Counted from the first letter of the stretch, positions 27,384-36,550 are shown. The stretch is DNA of 64,000 nucleotides from an uncultured Rhodospirillaceae bacterium (GCA_937887565.1 CALABS010000010.1:68689-132688), one strand, 5' to 3'. Notes: generated by a model not told the origin, from the letters alone. Numbers and translations: made by a program.

Positions 27384-28730
27384 CTAGCGCTCCTTGAACG
27401 AGCGGGCGAAGCTGTCCAGAAGGGGCTTGACCAGATATTGCAGGGGGGTGCGGCTGCCCTCTTCGAGCATGACCTCGACCGGCATGCCGGCCTTCATCTC
27501 ACCGGGCAGGCGCGCCACCTGCTCCTCGGGCACCTCGACGCGGGCGGTGTAGAAGGGCTCGCGGGTCTGCTGGTCGGTGTCGCGGTCGGCCGACAGCACC
27601 TTCAGGCGGCCCTCCACCACCGGGGTGGTCTTGGCGTTGAAGGCGGTGAAGCGCAGCGCCGCGTCCTGGCCCTCGAACACCCGGTCCACGTCCCTGGGGC
27701 TGACATGGGCCTCGACGATCAGGGTGTCGGCGTCGGGAACGATCTCGGCCACCTCGCCGCCGGGGGCGACGACGGCGCCGGGCCCGGGCACCTTGAGGTT
27801 CTGTACCGTGCCGGCGACGGGGGCGACCACCGCCAGGCGTTCCACCGCGTCGCGGGCGGCGATCAGCTTCTGGCCGGTGTCCTTGAGCTCGGCCTCGACG
27901 GCGATCAACTCGGCCACCACCTCGTCGCGGAACTTCTGGTCGGCCTGGAGGATCTGGAGCCGGGTCTCGCCGATCTCCTTGTCCACCTGGCTCATGCCGG
28001 CGCCCTCGTTGAGGGCCTCGCCTTCCATGCGGGCGAGCTCGCGCTCGCGCTCGCGCAGCTTGTTGGTGGCGAAATAGCCCTTCCTTTCCAGCCGCCGCAG
28101 GCCATCGATCTCGTCGCGCAGCAGCTCCAACTGCCGCTGCTTCGATGTCTCCAGGCCCGAGCGGCCGTCACGCTGGGCCTCCAACTGGGCGACGCGGGCT
28201 TCCAGGATGTCGCGGCTGCCCCGCAGCGTCGCCCGCCGCTGGGTGAAGCGGTCGTCCTCGCGGGCCAGGATCTCGGCGATCTTGGGATCGGCGCGACGCC
28301 CCTCCAGGGTCTCGGGGAAGGTGACGGTGTCGCGGCCGTCGCGTTCGGCCAGCAGGCGGGCGCGCTGGGCGGTCTTGGCGTCCAACTGGTCCTTCAGGGT
28401 CGCCATCTGGGCCTCGGCGCCGGCGTCCTGGAGGCGGGCCAGGATGGTGCCGGCCGGCACCGCGTCGCCTTCCCTGACCAGGACCTCGGCGACGATGCCG
28501 CCCTCGCGGTGCTGAACCGTCTTGCGCTTGGATTCCACCGTGACCACGCCCTGGGTGACGACGGCGCTGTCCAGCGGCGCCAGGGATGCCCAGGTGGCGA
28601 AGCCGCCCAGCGCGATGCCGATCACGGTCAGCCCGGCGATCATCGGCTTGCGGAAGTCGGTGGGGGGGACCGGCAGATCGGCATAGGCGTCACGAACCGG
28701 CATGGCGGGGAGATTGCGGGTGGCGGTCAT
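27384..28730 (-). CDS. Type I secretion membrane fusion protein (HlyD family)
   Basis: A 448-residue periplasmic adaptor with a cytoplasmic N-terminus, one membrane segment (about residues 33-52, IAGLTVIGIALGGFATW), a split lipoyl domain (QHREGGIVAEVLVREGD and VVAPVAGTVQNLKV), and a long coiled-coil hairpin (about 150-300). It links the inner-membrane ABC exporter to an outer-membrane TolC protein, which is not in this window. ATG 28730 follows GAGGAAATCCCG, 14 bases after the ABC gene. Longer in-frame starts are antisense artefacts of the ABC gene's coding sequence. Confidence 0.94.
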   Translation of the reverse strand: MTATRNLPAMPVRDAYADLPVPPTDFRKPMIAGLTVIGIALGGFATWASLAPLDSAVVTQGVVTVESKRKTVQHREGGIVAEVLVREGDAVPAGTILARLQDAGAEAQMATLKDQLDAKTAQRARLLAERDGRDTVTFPETLEGRRADPKIAEILAREDDRFTQRRATLRGSRDILEARVAQLEAQRDGRSGLETSKQRQLELLRDEIDGLRRLERKGYFATNKLRERERELARMEGEALNEGAGMSQVDKEIGETRLQILQADQKFRDEVVAELIAVEAELKDTGQKLIAARDAVERLAVVAPVAGTVQNLKVPGPGAVVAPGGEVAEIVPDADTLIVEAHVSPRDVDRVFEGQDAALRFTAFNAKTTPVVEGRLKVLSADRDTDQQTREPFYTARVEVPEEQVARLPGEMKAGMPVEVMLEEGSRTPLQYLVKPLLDSFARSFKER

Positions 28731-28744
28731 CGGGATTTCCTCGC

Positions 28745-30487
28745 TCACGAACGGGTGGCGTTGGCGACGGCCTTGGGGGCCTGGGACTGGTTGGCGACCA
28801 CGTGCGGCCGGGCCAGGCGCGACAGCACCTCGTCGCGGCTGCCGAACAGCTCGACCTCGCCGGCGTTGAGCACCAGGATCTTGTCGACCGAGGCCAGGAT
28901 GGACAGCCGGTGGGTGACCACGACGGTGGTGGCGCGGCGCTCCTTGAGACCGAGCACCGCCTCGACCAGGGCCTGCTCGCCCACGGTGTCGAGGTTGGAG
29001 TTGGGCTCGTCCAGGACGACGAAGGCGGGGTCGCCGTAGAGCGCCCGGGCGAGGGCGATGCGCTGGCGCTGGCCGCCCGACAGGACGCGGCCGCCGTCGC
29101 CGATGCGGGTGTCGTAGCCGTCGGGCAGGCCCAGGATGATGTCGTGGACGCCGGCGCGGGCGGCGGCCTCGACCACGCGGGCGGCGTCGATGGCGCCGAA
29201 GCGGGCGATGTTCTCGGCGACGGTGCCGTCGAACAGCTCGACGTCCTGTGGCAGGTAGCCCAGGGCCGAGCCGACCTCGTCGCGCGGCCAGTCGCCCAGA
29301 TTGGCGCCGTCGAGCCGCACCACGCCCGCCCCGGCCGGCCATACCCCCATCAGCACGCGGGCCAGGGTGGACTTGCCGGCCGCCGATGGGCCGACCACGC
29401 CCAGCACCTCGCCGGGTTCCAGCTTGAACGACACCCCCTTGAGCACGGCGGTGCTGGTGCCCGGCGGCACGGCGAACACGCGCTCGACGCTCAGCGCGCC
29501 CTCGGGGCGGGGCAGCTCCATCTTGGCCGGGGCCTGGCCGGTCTTGGCCAGCAGCTCGTCGAGGCGGGCATAGGCGCCGCGGAAGCCGACAAAGCTCTTC
29601 CAGTGGCCGACCGCCATCTCGATGGGGGCCAGGGCGCGGCCCATCAGGATCGAACCGGCGATGATGGCGCCGCCGGTGACCGCGTTCTCCAGCGCCAGCC
29701 AGGCGCCGACGCCCAGGATCGCCGACTGCAGGAACATGCGGATGAACTTGGACACCGCCAGCAGGGTGCCGGCGCGGTCGGCGGCCTGGGCCTGCAGCGC
29801 CAAGGCGGTGCGGTGGCGGGCCATCCAGCGCTCGGACACGCCGGGCATCATGCCCATGGCGTGCAGGACCTCGGAGTTGCGCAAGCTCGCCTCGGCGAAG
29901 GCGGCGGCATTGGCCGAGACCGCCGAGGCGTCCTTGAGGGCCTTGCGGGTCGAGATCTCGTTGATCACCGCCAGGGTGAAGATGATGATTCCGCCGGCCA
30001 GCGTCACCGCGCCCAGTAGCGGATGCAGGATGAAGGCGGCGATGATGAACAAGGGTGCCCACGGCGCGTCGCAGAACACCACCAGCGCCGGGCCGGTGGC
30101 GAAATCGCGCACCGAATCCAGGTCGCGCAGCACTTGGCCCGACACCGAGCCGGGCTGCCTGCGGGCGGCCTCGAACACGCCCGAGAAGGCGCGCCCCGCC
30201 AGCTCCATGTCCAGCCGGGCCCCGGCCCGGACCAGAACGCGCGAGCGCACCGCCTCGATGAAGCCCAGGATCGCCAGCAGGAAGGCGGCGATCAGCGTCA
30301 GCATGACCAGGGTCGATTCGCTGCGGCTGCCGAGGACGCGGTCGTAGACCTGCAGCATGTAGAGCGGTGCCACGAACAGCAGCAGGTTCGCGACCAGGGA
30401 GAACACCGCCGTGGCGGTGATGGCGCCCTTGCAGGTGGCGAGCGCCTTGCGGATGGGACTGGGGGGCTGGGCTTGGAAGGAGGCCAT
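28745..30487 (-). CDS. Type I secretion ABC exporter (PrtD family)
   Basis: A 580-residue inner-membrane half-transporter with six membrane helices (about 20-300) and a nucleotide-binding domain: Walker A GPSAAGKSTLARVL, signature VLSGGQRQRIALARAL, Walker B PAFVVLDEPNSNLD and H-loop VVVTHRLS. There is no N-terminal C39-like domain, which is the usual form for RTX lipase/protease exporters. It is the first gene of the exporter operon; its substrate is almost surely the RTX protein two genes downstream. Confidence 0.95.
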   Translation of the reverse strand: MASFQAQPPSPIRKALATCKGAITATAVFSLVANLLLFVAPLYMLQVYDRVLGSRSESTLVMLTLIAAFLLAILGFIEAVRSRVLVRAGARLDMELAGRAFSGVFEAARRQPGSVSGQVLRDLDSVRDFATGPALVVFCDAPWAPLFIIAAFILHPLLGAVTLAGGIIIFTLAVINEISTRKALKDASAVSANAAAFAEASLRNSEVLHAMGMMPGVSERWMARHRTALALQAQAADRAGTLLAVSKFIRMFLQSAILGVGAWLALENAVTGGAIIAGSILMGRALAPIEMAVGHWKSFVGFRGAYARLDELLAKTGQAPAKMELPRPEGALSVERVFAVPPGTSTAVLKGVSFKLEPGEVLGVVGPSAAGKSTLARVLMGVWPAGAGVVRLDGANLGDWPRDEVGSALGYLPQDVELFDGTVAENIARFGAIDAARVVEAAARAGVHDIILGLPDGYDTRIGDGGRVLSGGQRQRIALARALYGDPAFVVLDEPNSNLDTVGEQALVEAVLGLKERRATTVVVTHRLSILASVDKILVLNAGEVELFGSRDEVLSRLARPHVVANQSQAPKAVANATRS

Positions 30488-30823
30488 CGGTCGACCGTTC
30501 CTCTCGCTGTGAATGCGGGTGAGGAGCGGAAGCCTGCGGCCGGCCTATTAACGAAAGGTTACCTCGGTCTGGGTATAACCTTAATATCCATTAATGAGTA
30601 CGGCGCTGTCCATGGATACGTAAATGTGGATATCCATCGTGATGGCGGTGCCGAGATGGTGTAATCTGGCTTGAATTAAAAGGGTATTAAGCCAGGTGCG
30701 GATGAATGTGGCGAATTGCGGCAAGTGTGGCGGCAGAAACTTTAGTGGTATTTAAAAAATATTAATAGGAGGGTCGAGGGAAGCTCGGTGTCGCATTGAC
30801 ATCCTTTCCAAGCTGCCGGTCCG
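30488..30823. other. Intergenic region, 336 bases, no gene seen
   Basis: This stretch is more AT-rich than its surroundings and lies upstream of the leftward exporter operon. It contains several inverted repeats, for example TGGCTT ... AAGCCA around 30667-30695 and a palindromic GGATATCC at 30628-30635. The promoter of the exporter operon should lie here. No coding potential is apparent on either strand. Confidence 0.55.
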
Positions 30824-31471
30824 TCACACCACCAGCTTCCGGGCCACGAACCCTTCGGCGAACGGGCTGTTGCAGGCGACGCCGCGCAGGCGCATCAGGC
30901 CCAGGAAGGTGCCCTCGTCGAACCACGCGCGGCCGCGCTGGCTCTCGAAGCAGGACAGGAGCGCGGCCACCTTGCGCTCGGCCAGGTCGCGGTCCACCGG
31001 CACCAGCAGGTTGGGATTGCCCAGGTCGCCCTCGTATTTGGGGATTTCGTATTCCAGGACGAGGTGGTCGCGAAAGGTGTTCCAGGTCAGCTCGGCCACC
31101 GTGCGGTGGTCCTGGTGGGAGTCGTCGCGGCAGTGGGTGAAGATGACGGACGGCCGGAAGCCGTCCTTGAGACGTTCGAACTCCGCCTTCACCGCGCCCC
31201 ACTGGGCGGGCAGGAAGCTTTCCTGGAAGGCGTGCAGTTCGACCTGTGGCTGACGGAGCCCGGACAGGAACAGGGCGGCGGAGCGCCGCGCCTCCGCATG
31301 GCGGCGCGGCGAACCGGTGAAGACCACCCAGCGCACCTCCAGGTCCGGCACCGTGCCGGCCAGGCGCAGGAGCGTGGCGCCGCAGCCGATCTCGATGTCG
31401 TCGCAATGGGCTCCCAGGCAGAGAATGCGGAAGGGACCCGGGCCGGCGGTGTCGAACCTGAACGGGTGCAT
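30824..31471 (-). CDS. PIG-L/LmbE family deacetylase
   Basis: A 215-residue zinc-dependent N-deacetylase-like enzyme. The metal motif AHCDDIEIGCGATL (AHxDD) is at about residues 21-34, and the second signature DDSHQDHRTVAELTWN provides the other His ligands. Family members remove acetyl groups from N-acetylated sugars or small molecules. It lies 5 bases downstream of the epimerase gene in a leftward sugar-nucleotide operon, so it probably deacetylates an amino-sugar intermediate or the polymer. Confidence 0.9.
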   Translation of the reverse strand: MHPFRFDTAGPGPFRILCLGAHCDDIEIGCGATLLRLAGTVPDLEVRWVVFTGSPRRHAEARRSAALFLSGLRQPQVELHAFQESFLPAQWGAVKAEFERLKDGFRPSVIFTHCRDDSHQDHRTVAELTWNTFRDHLVLEYEIPKYEGDLGNPNLLVPVDRDLAERKVAALLSCFESQRGRAWFDEGTFLGLMRLRGVACNSPFAEGFVARKLVV

Positions 31472-31476
31472 GGCAT

Positions 31477-32562
31477 CTATCCCTGAGCCGCCTTGCGCAG
31501 GCTGCCCAGGTCGCGCTCCTCGCGATAGGAGGACAGGGTGCGCCCCAGGCCCTCGCGCACCTTCACCCGTGCCTCGAAGCCGGTCAGGCGGTGCAGCTTG
31601 GTCAGGTCGGGGCAGCGGCGCTGGGGATTGTCGACCAGATAGGCGGCCTCGGAGCTGACGCGGAACTCCACCTTCATGGACGGGTCGCCGCTGGCCTCGG
31701 CCATGGCGTGGCCGGCATCGGCGATGGACACCTCCTCGGCGTTGCCGACGTTGAAGGCGTGGCCGTCGGCCTCGGGCATCATCAACAGCATCAGGCAGGC
31801 CTCGGCGAAATCCGAGACGTAGCAGAAGGACCGGGTGGCGCGGCCGTCCGAATAGAGCACCAGCGGGCCGCCGGCCAGGGCGGCGCGGACCAGGTCGGGG
31901 ATGATGCGGCCGTCGTCCAGGCGCTGGCCGGGGCCGTAGACGTTGAACGGCCGGATCACCTTCACCGGCGTCCGGTGCAGGCGGAAATAGGTGGCGCACA
32001 GGGTCTCGCCCAGGCGCTTGCTCTCGTCGTAGCAGGCGCGCGGGCCGGTGAAGCTGACATTGCCGTTGTAGTCCTCGGGGGTGGGAACGACGCTGGGGTC
32101 GCCGTAGACCTCGGACGACGAGAACGACAGCATGCCGCGGGCGCCCTGGTGGCACAGGTCGAGCATGTTCCAGGTGCCCTGGACGTTGGCGGCGATCACC
32201 TCCAGCGGGTTGGCGCGGTAGATGGACGGCGAGCCGATGGACGCCGCGTGGATGATCCAGTCGGGTTGCAGCGGCGGCACCAGCGGCCTGGAGACGTCGC
32301 CAGCCCGGCAGGTGACCCACGGCCGCGACAACAGGTGCGAAAGGCGCTCGGGCGGCCCGACCATGAAGTTGTCCATGGCCACCACCCGGGCGGGCCGGCC
32401 GGGATGGCGGTCGTTGAAGGCGTCGAGCAGGTCGAGGAAGAAGCCGCCGATGAAGCCGGCGGCGCCGGTGACCAGCACGGTCGAGCCGGCCAGCGGGTCG
32501 AGCAGGCGGCCGAGATTGTCGACCACGCCCTGGGCGTCCCGGCGGATGACGTCGGTGATCAT
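31477..32562 (-). CDS. NAD-dependent sugar-nucleotide epimerase/decarboxylase (UXS-like)
   Basis: A 361-residue extended SDR with TGAAGFIGGFFLDLL, FSSSEVYGDP (catalytic Ser), CYDESKRLGETL (YxxxK) and RPFNVYGPGQRLDDGRIIPD followed by GRATRSFCYVSD. The YDESKR and GQRxxDGRxxxxF-like features resemble UDP-glucuronate decarboxylases. This fits its position 2 bases downstream of a UDP-glucose dehydrogenase gene, giving the route UDP-glucose to UDP-glucuronate to UDP-xylose. ATG 32562 follows GGGAGTGAGC. The exact product is inferred. Confidence 0.85.
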   Translation of the reverse strand: MITDVIRRDAQGVVDNLGRLLDPLAGSTVLVTGAAGFIGGFFLDLLDAFNDRHPGRPARVVAMDNFMVGPPERLSHLLSRPWVTCRAGDVSRPLVPPLQPDWIIHAASIGSPSIYRANPLEVIAANVQGTWNMLDLCHQGARGMLSFSSSEVYGDPSVVPTPEDYNGNVSFTGPRACYDESKRLGETLCATYFRLHRTPVKVIRPFNVYGPGQRLDDGRIIPDLVRAALAGGPLVLYSDGRATRSFCYVSDFAEACLMLLMMPEADGHAFNVGNAEEVSIADAGHAMAEASGDPSMKVEFRVSSEAAYLVDNPQRRCPDLTKLHRLTGFEARVKVREGLGRTLSSYREERDLGSLRKAAQG

Positions 32563-32564
32563 GC

Positions 32565-33935
32565 TCACTCCCTTGGCAATGAGGTGTCGGGGCCGGCCCC
32601 GGCTCGCAGCACGGTCAGCCAGCGCGGCAGGTCGAGGCCGTCCAGCAGCAGCCGGCCGTCGAGGACGAGCGGGCGCGCCATGCGGGCGGCGAAGGTGGTC
32701 CAGTCCCAGTCGCGGTAGTCGGGCCAGGCGGTGGCGATGACCGCCGCGTCGGCGCCGGTCAGGGCCGCCTCGGCCGAATCGGCGATGGCGATGTCCGCTG
32801 GCAGCAGGCTCCGCGCCCGCTGGCGGACGATGGGCAGCGGGTCGTGGACGGTGACATCGGCCCCGCATCCGGCCAGCCGCCGCGCCAGCCTGAGCCCGGG
32901 TGACTCGCGCAGGTCGTCGGTGCCCGGCTTGAAGGCCAGGCCCAGCACGGTCAGCCGCCGGCCGGCCATGGTGCCGATGGCGGCCTCCAGTCGGCGGGCG
33001 ACGGCCTCGATGCGGGCGTCATTCAAGGCGCTGACCGCCTCGATCAGCGGCGCCGCGACGCCCCGTTCCCGGGCCAGCGCGGCCAGCGCCCGCAGATCCT
33101 TCGGGAAGCAACTGCCGCCGAAGCCGATGCCGCCCATCAGGAAGCGGGTGGCGCCGGCGCGGCCGCCGCCGGGGCCGTCGAGCATGCGGTCGAGATGCAC
33201 CGCCGCCATCACCGTCGCGTGGTCGACGCCGGGGATCGCCTCGCACAGGGCGGCGATCTGGTTGGCGTAGGAAATCAACGTCGCCTGCAGGCCGTTGGCG
33301 GCGTATTTGACCATCTCGGCCTCGCGCAGGGCCATGACCAGCAGGGGGGCGGGGAAGGGGCGGTAGAGGTCCTCCAGCACCCGGGCCGAGCGCGGGTCGA
33401 AGGCGCCGACGACGATGCGGTCGGGAGCCAGGAAGTCCCGCACCGCCGAGCCCTGGCTCAGGAATTCGGGATTCATCGCCAGGCCGAAATCCTCGCCGGC
33501 GCGGCCACCGCCGGCGATTTCGACGGCGCGCCGGACCACGGTGTCGGTGGTGCCGGGCGGAACCGTGCTCTTGACCGTCACCACCGGGAAGCCGCCTCGA
33601 CCCTTGAGCGTCGCGCCCAGCTGACAGGCTGCCCGCTCGACCGCCGACAGGTCGGAGCCGCCGTCGGCCAAGGCGGGGGTGCCGACGCAGATCATGGCGA
33701 TCTCGGCCCCCTCGGCGGCCGCTTGCAGATCGTCGGTGGCGGAAAGCGCGCCCGAAGCGACGCCGTCCTTGACCAGTTCCGGCAGGCCGTCCTCGATGAT
33801 GGGCGTTTCTCCCCGCGCCACCCGCAGAGCGCGGTCGCGGTCGGCTTCCACGCACACCACGCGATGGCCGACCGACGCCAGGCAGGCGCCGGTGACCAGG
33901 CCCACATATCCGGTACCCACGATGACGACGCGCAT
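32565..33935 (-). CDS. ugd: UDP-glucose 6-dehydrogenase
   Basis: A 456-residue enzyme that oxidises UDP-glucose to UDP-glucuronate in two NAD-dependent steps. Visible features are the N-terminal Rossmann motif GTGYVGLVTGACLA, VKSTVPPGTT, NPEFLSQGSAV, the catalytic-cysteine motif GFGGSCFPKDLRAL, and GLAFKPGTDDLRESP. It starts the leftward operon ugd, epimerase, PIG-L, with almost no space between the genes. It diverges from the methyltransferase gene across a 207-base intergenic region that should hold both promoters. Confidence 0.94.
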   Translation of the reverse strand: MRVVIVGTGYVGLVTGACLASVGHRVVCVEADRDRALRVARGETPIIEDGLPELVKDGVASGALSATDDLQAAAEGAEIAMICVGTPALADGGSDLSAVERAACQLGATLKGRGGFPVVTVKSTVPPGTTDTVVRRAVEIAGGGRAGEDFGLAMNPEFLSQGSAVRDFLAPDRIVVGAFDPRSARVLEDLYRPFPAPLLVMALREAEMVKYAANGLQATLISYANQIAALCEAIPGVDHATVMAAVHLDRMLDGPGGGRAGATRFLMGGIGFGGSCFPKDLRALAALARERGVAAPLIEAVSALNDARIEAVARRLEAAIGTMAGRRLTVLGLAFKPGTDDLRESPGLRLARRLAGCGADVTVHDPLPIVRQRARSLLPADIAIADSAEAALTGADAAVIATAWPDYRDWDWTTFAARMARPLVLDGRLLLDGLDLPRWLTVLRAGAGPDTSLPRE

Positions 33936-34142
33936 GGCTCCTCCCGTGTGGCGGGGGTGACGCCCTCGAAATTGGGGCCTGGGCCACGCGGGAGAAATCG
34001 ATCAGGGGGATAACACCATCGGCCTTGCGGAGAGGCGGGCGGCCTTTCGGCGCATCGCCGTAAGGCCGGTTCCGTCGGCCGCCGGTCCCGGCCTATGTGC
34101 ATAGGCGAGACGACCGTTCCCCATGCTGAAAGGACTACGGCC

Positions 34143-35408
34143 GTGAAAGATTCCGACCTCACCGACAGCCGGACGGCGGACGGGCACCATGCCGGCGCCC
34201 GTTGCCGGTTCTGCGGTGGCGGGCTGGCCGAGGTGGTCGACCTCGGCATGTCGCCCCTGTGCGAGAGCTTCCGCGCCCCCCACGAGCTGAACCGCATGGA
34301 AGCGTTCTATCCGCTGAAGGTACGGGTGTGCGGGAGCTGCTGGCTGATGCAGCTCGAGGACTATGTCAGCCCCAAGGACATCTTCAGCGAATACGCCTAT
34401 TTCTCATCCTATTCCGACGCCTATGTGGAGCATGCGCGCCGCTACGTCGACGCCATCGTCCGCCGCCTGCGGCTGGGGCCGGCCAGCCACGTGGTCGAAC
34501 TGGCGTCCAACGACGGTTACCTGCTGCGCCATTTCGAGCCCCATGGCGTGCCGGTGCTGGGGGTCGAACCGGCGGCAAACGTGGCCCGGGCCGCCATCGA
34601 CCACGGAGTACCCACCATCGTCGAGTTCTTCTCGGCGTCCACCGCCCGGCGCATGAGGCCGGCCGATCTGGTGATCGCCAACAACGTGCTGGCGCAGGTG
34701 CCCGACATCAACGATTTCGTCGAGGGACTCCGCGTGCTGCTCGCGCCCTGCGGGGTGGCGACGGTCGAGGTGCCGCATCTGCTGACCCTGATTCGCGAGA
34801 ACCAATACGACACCATCTACCATGAGCATTTCTCGTATTTCTCGCTGGCCACCGCCGAGCGGATCTTCGCCGTCCACGGTCTCAGGGTGTTCGACGTCGA
34901 GGAAATCTGGACCCATGGCGGGTCGCTCCGCATGTATCTCTGCCACGCCGAGGATGACCGGCCGGCGACGACGGCCGCGGGTGAGGCGATCAAGGCCCGC
35001 GAGATCGAGGCGGCGCTCGACCGGCCACTCGGCTATTCGCGCTTCGCCGGTCAGGTGAAGCAGTCGAAGTGGGGCCTGGTGGACTTCCTCATCCGCGCCA
35101 AATGGTACGGCAAGTCCATCGTCGCCTATGGCGCGCCGGGCAAGAGCGCCACCCTGCTGAACTACTGCGGCATCCGCACCGACTTCATCGACTACGCGGT
35201 CGACCGCAACCCCTACAAGCATGGCCGCTACACGCCGGGCACCCACATCCCCATCCATGCCCCCGAACGGATCGCCGAGACCCGGCCCGATTACCTGCTG
35301 ATCCTGCCGTGGAACCTGAAGCAGGAGATCATGGCCGCCCATGGCTACATCCGCGACTGGGGCGGCCAGTTCGTGGTGCCCATTCCCGACGTGGCGGTGT
35401 TCCCCTGA
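34143..35408 (+). CDS. SAM-dependent sugar C-methyltransferase (TylCIII-like)
   Basis: A 421-residue three-domain methyltransferase. It has an N-terminal zinc-binding domain (CRFCGG and, about 55 residues later, CGSC), a central SAM domain (VVELASNDGYLLRHF, VLGVEPAANVARAA), and a C-terminal domain with WYGKSIVAYGAPGKSATLLNY. This is the architecture of NDP-4-keto-sugar C-methyltransferases. GTG 34143 has AAAGGAC upstream; an earlier start at 34095 would add 16 residues. It is paired with the cytidylyltransferase gene 15 bases downstream, which suggests a branched-chain deoxysugar. Confidence 0.87.
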   Translation: MKDSDLTDSRTADGHHAGARCRFCGGGLAEVVDLGMSPLCESFRAPHELNRMEAFYPLKVRVCGSCWLMQLEDYVSPKDIFSEYAYFSSYSDAYVEHARRYVDAIVRRLRLGPASHVVELASNDGYLLRHFEPHGVPVLGVEPAANVARAAIDHGVPTIVEFFSASTARRMRPADLVIANNVLAQVPDINDFVEGLRVLLAPCGVATVEVPHLLTLIRENQYDTIYHEHFSYFSLATAERIFAVHGLRVFDVEEIWTHGGSLRMYLCHAEDDRPATTAAGEAIKAREIEAALDRPLGYSRFAGQVKQSKWGLVDFLIRAKWYGKSIVAYGAPGKSATLLNYCGIRTDFIDYAVDRNPYKHGRYTPGTHIPIHAPERIAETRPDYLLILPWNLKQEIMAAHGYIRDWGGQFVVPIPDVAVFP

Positions 35409-35423
35409 GCTGGAGGCGAAGGC

Positions 35424-36242
35424 ATGAAGGTCGTCCTGTTCTGCGGCGGGCTGGGAATGCGCATGCGCGACTATTCCCAGCACGTTCCCAAGCCCATGGC
35501 CATGCTGCGCAACCGGCCCATCCTGTGGCACGTGATGCGGTGGTATGCCCATTGGGGGCACAAGGATTTCATCCTCTGCCTCGGCTATCGGGGCGAGGTC
35601 ATCAAGGAATACTTCCTGGGCTACAACGAGGCGCTGTCCAACGACTTCGTGCTCTCCGAGGGCGGCCGCTCGGTGCAACTGCTGTCCGAGGACATCCACG
35701 ACTGGCGCGTCACCTTCGTCGATACCGGGCTGGCGGCCAATATCGGCCAGCGGCTCCGGGCGGTGGCGCCGTATCTGGAGGGCGAGGAGACCTTTCTCGC
35801 CAATTACTCGGACGGTCTGTCGGACGTGCCGTTGCCGAGGGTCGTCGAGCGGCACCGCGCCACCGGCGCCGCCGCCACCTTCCTGGCGGTGCGGCCGAGT
35901 TCGAGCTTCCACGTCGCCGCCATCCGCGACGACGGAACCGTGGCCGGCATCCACGACATCAAGTCCACCGAGATGTGGATCAACGGCGGCTATTTCGTGC
36001 TGTCGCGGCGGATCTTCGACGTGCTGGGCGCCGGCGAGGAACTGGTGGTCGAACCGTTCCAGCGCCTGATCGAGCGCCAACAACTGGCCGCCTACCGCTA
36101 TGACGGTTTCTGGCGGGCGGTGGACACCTTCAAGGATCTGACCGAGATGGAGGCCCTGGTCGGAGCGGGCGTCGGCCCCTGGGAATGCTGGCGCCGGTCC
36201 GATTCACCGGTCCCGGTCGCGCGGGTGGTGGCCGCCGAATAG
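35424..36242 (+). CDS. Glucose-1-phosphate cytidylyltransferase-like enzyme
   Basis: A 272-residue nucleotidyltransferase of the RfbF group. The N-terminal LFCGGLGMRMRDYSQHVPKP gives the G-G-x-G-x-R ... K-P signature, followed by NRPILWHVMRWYAHWGHKDF and CLGYRGEVIKEYF as in RfbF, and WRVTFVDTGL. It should make CDP-glucose from CTP and glucose-1-phosphate. The CDP-glucose 4,6-dehydratase and later enzymes of the known pathway are absent from this window. It follows the C-methyltransferase gene in a two-gene unit. Confidence 0.85.
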   Translation: MKVVLFCGGLGMRMRDYSQHVPKPMAMLRNRPILWHVMRWYAHWGHKDFILCLGYRGEVIKEYFLGYNEALSNDFVLSEGGRSVQLLSEDIHDWRVTFVDTGLAANIGQRLRAVAPYLEGEETFLANYSDGLSDVPLPRVVERHRATGAAATFLAVRPSSSFHVAAIRDDGTVAGIHDIKSTEMWINGGYFVLSRRIFDVLGAGEELVVEPFQRLIERQQLAAYRYDGFWRAVDTFKDLTEMEALVGAGVGPWECWRRSDSPVPVARVVAAE

Positions 36243-36251
36243 GGAACCTTC

Positions 36252-36292
36252 GCCCTCCGCCGGTGTGGACTCCCCACAGGACGACGGAGGGC
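36252..36292 (+). promoter_or_regulatory. Hairpin that includes the ribosome binding site of the 84-residue gene
   Basis: GCCCTCCG (36252-36259) pairs perfectly with CGGAGGGC (36285-36292), and TGTGG pairs with CCACA inside it. The right arm contains the Shine-Dalgarno sequence for ATG 36296, so folding would hide it. It may be a translational control hairpin, or it may be chance in GC-rich DNA. Confidence 0.4.
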
Positions 36293-36295
36293 AGG

Positions 36296-36550
36296 ATGGC
36301 GATCGAGATCGTCGAGACGGCGGACACGTTCCGCCTGATTTCCGATGGGGGTGGCCGCTTCGCGGTGGTCGAGGCGCGGGCCGGCCATGTCTATTCGGTT
36401 CACGGCCATGACCGCCGCCGGGCCGAGGACAGCGAGCGCGGCATGGGCGAGGTGGTGGGCGACGACGGCTGGTTCGACGAGGCGGCCGCGCGGCGATGCC
36501 TGGACGAGGCGGCCCGGGGCGGCGACACCTATTCGCGGATCATCTGGTGA
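36296..36550 (+). CDS. Small protein of unknown function
   Basis: An 84-residue acidic protein, starting at ATG 36296 after CGGAGGGCAGG. It contains FRLISDGGGRFAVVEARAGHVYSVHG, which looks like two or three antiparallel beta strands, and then a helical C-terminus (WFDEAAARRCLDEAARG). No signal peptide or membrane segment is visible. I do not recognise the family. It converges end to end with nudC: its stop at 36550 abuts the nudC stop at 36551. Confidence 0.7.
   Translation: MAIEIVETADTFRLISDGGGRFAVVEARAGHVYSVHGHDRRRAEDSERGMGEVVGDDGWFDEAAARRCLDEAARGGDTYSRIIW

Noticed and set aside
13864..36242. Treating the polysaccharide region as a genomic island
   Set aside because: No integrase, transposase, tRNA junction or attachment repeat is visible at either end; only one local AT-rich patch was seen.
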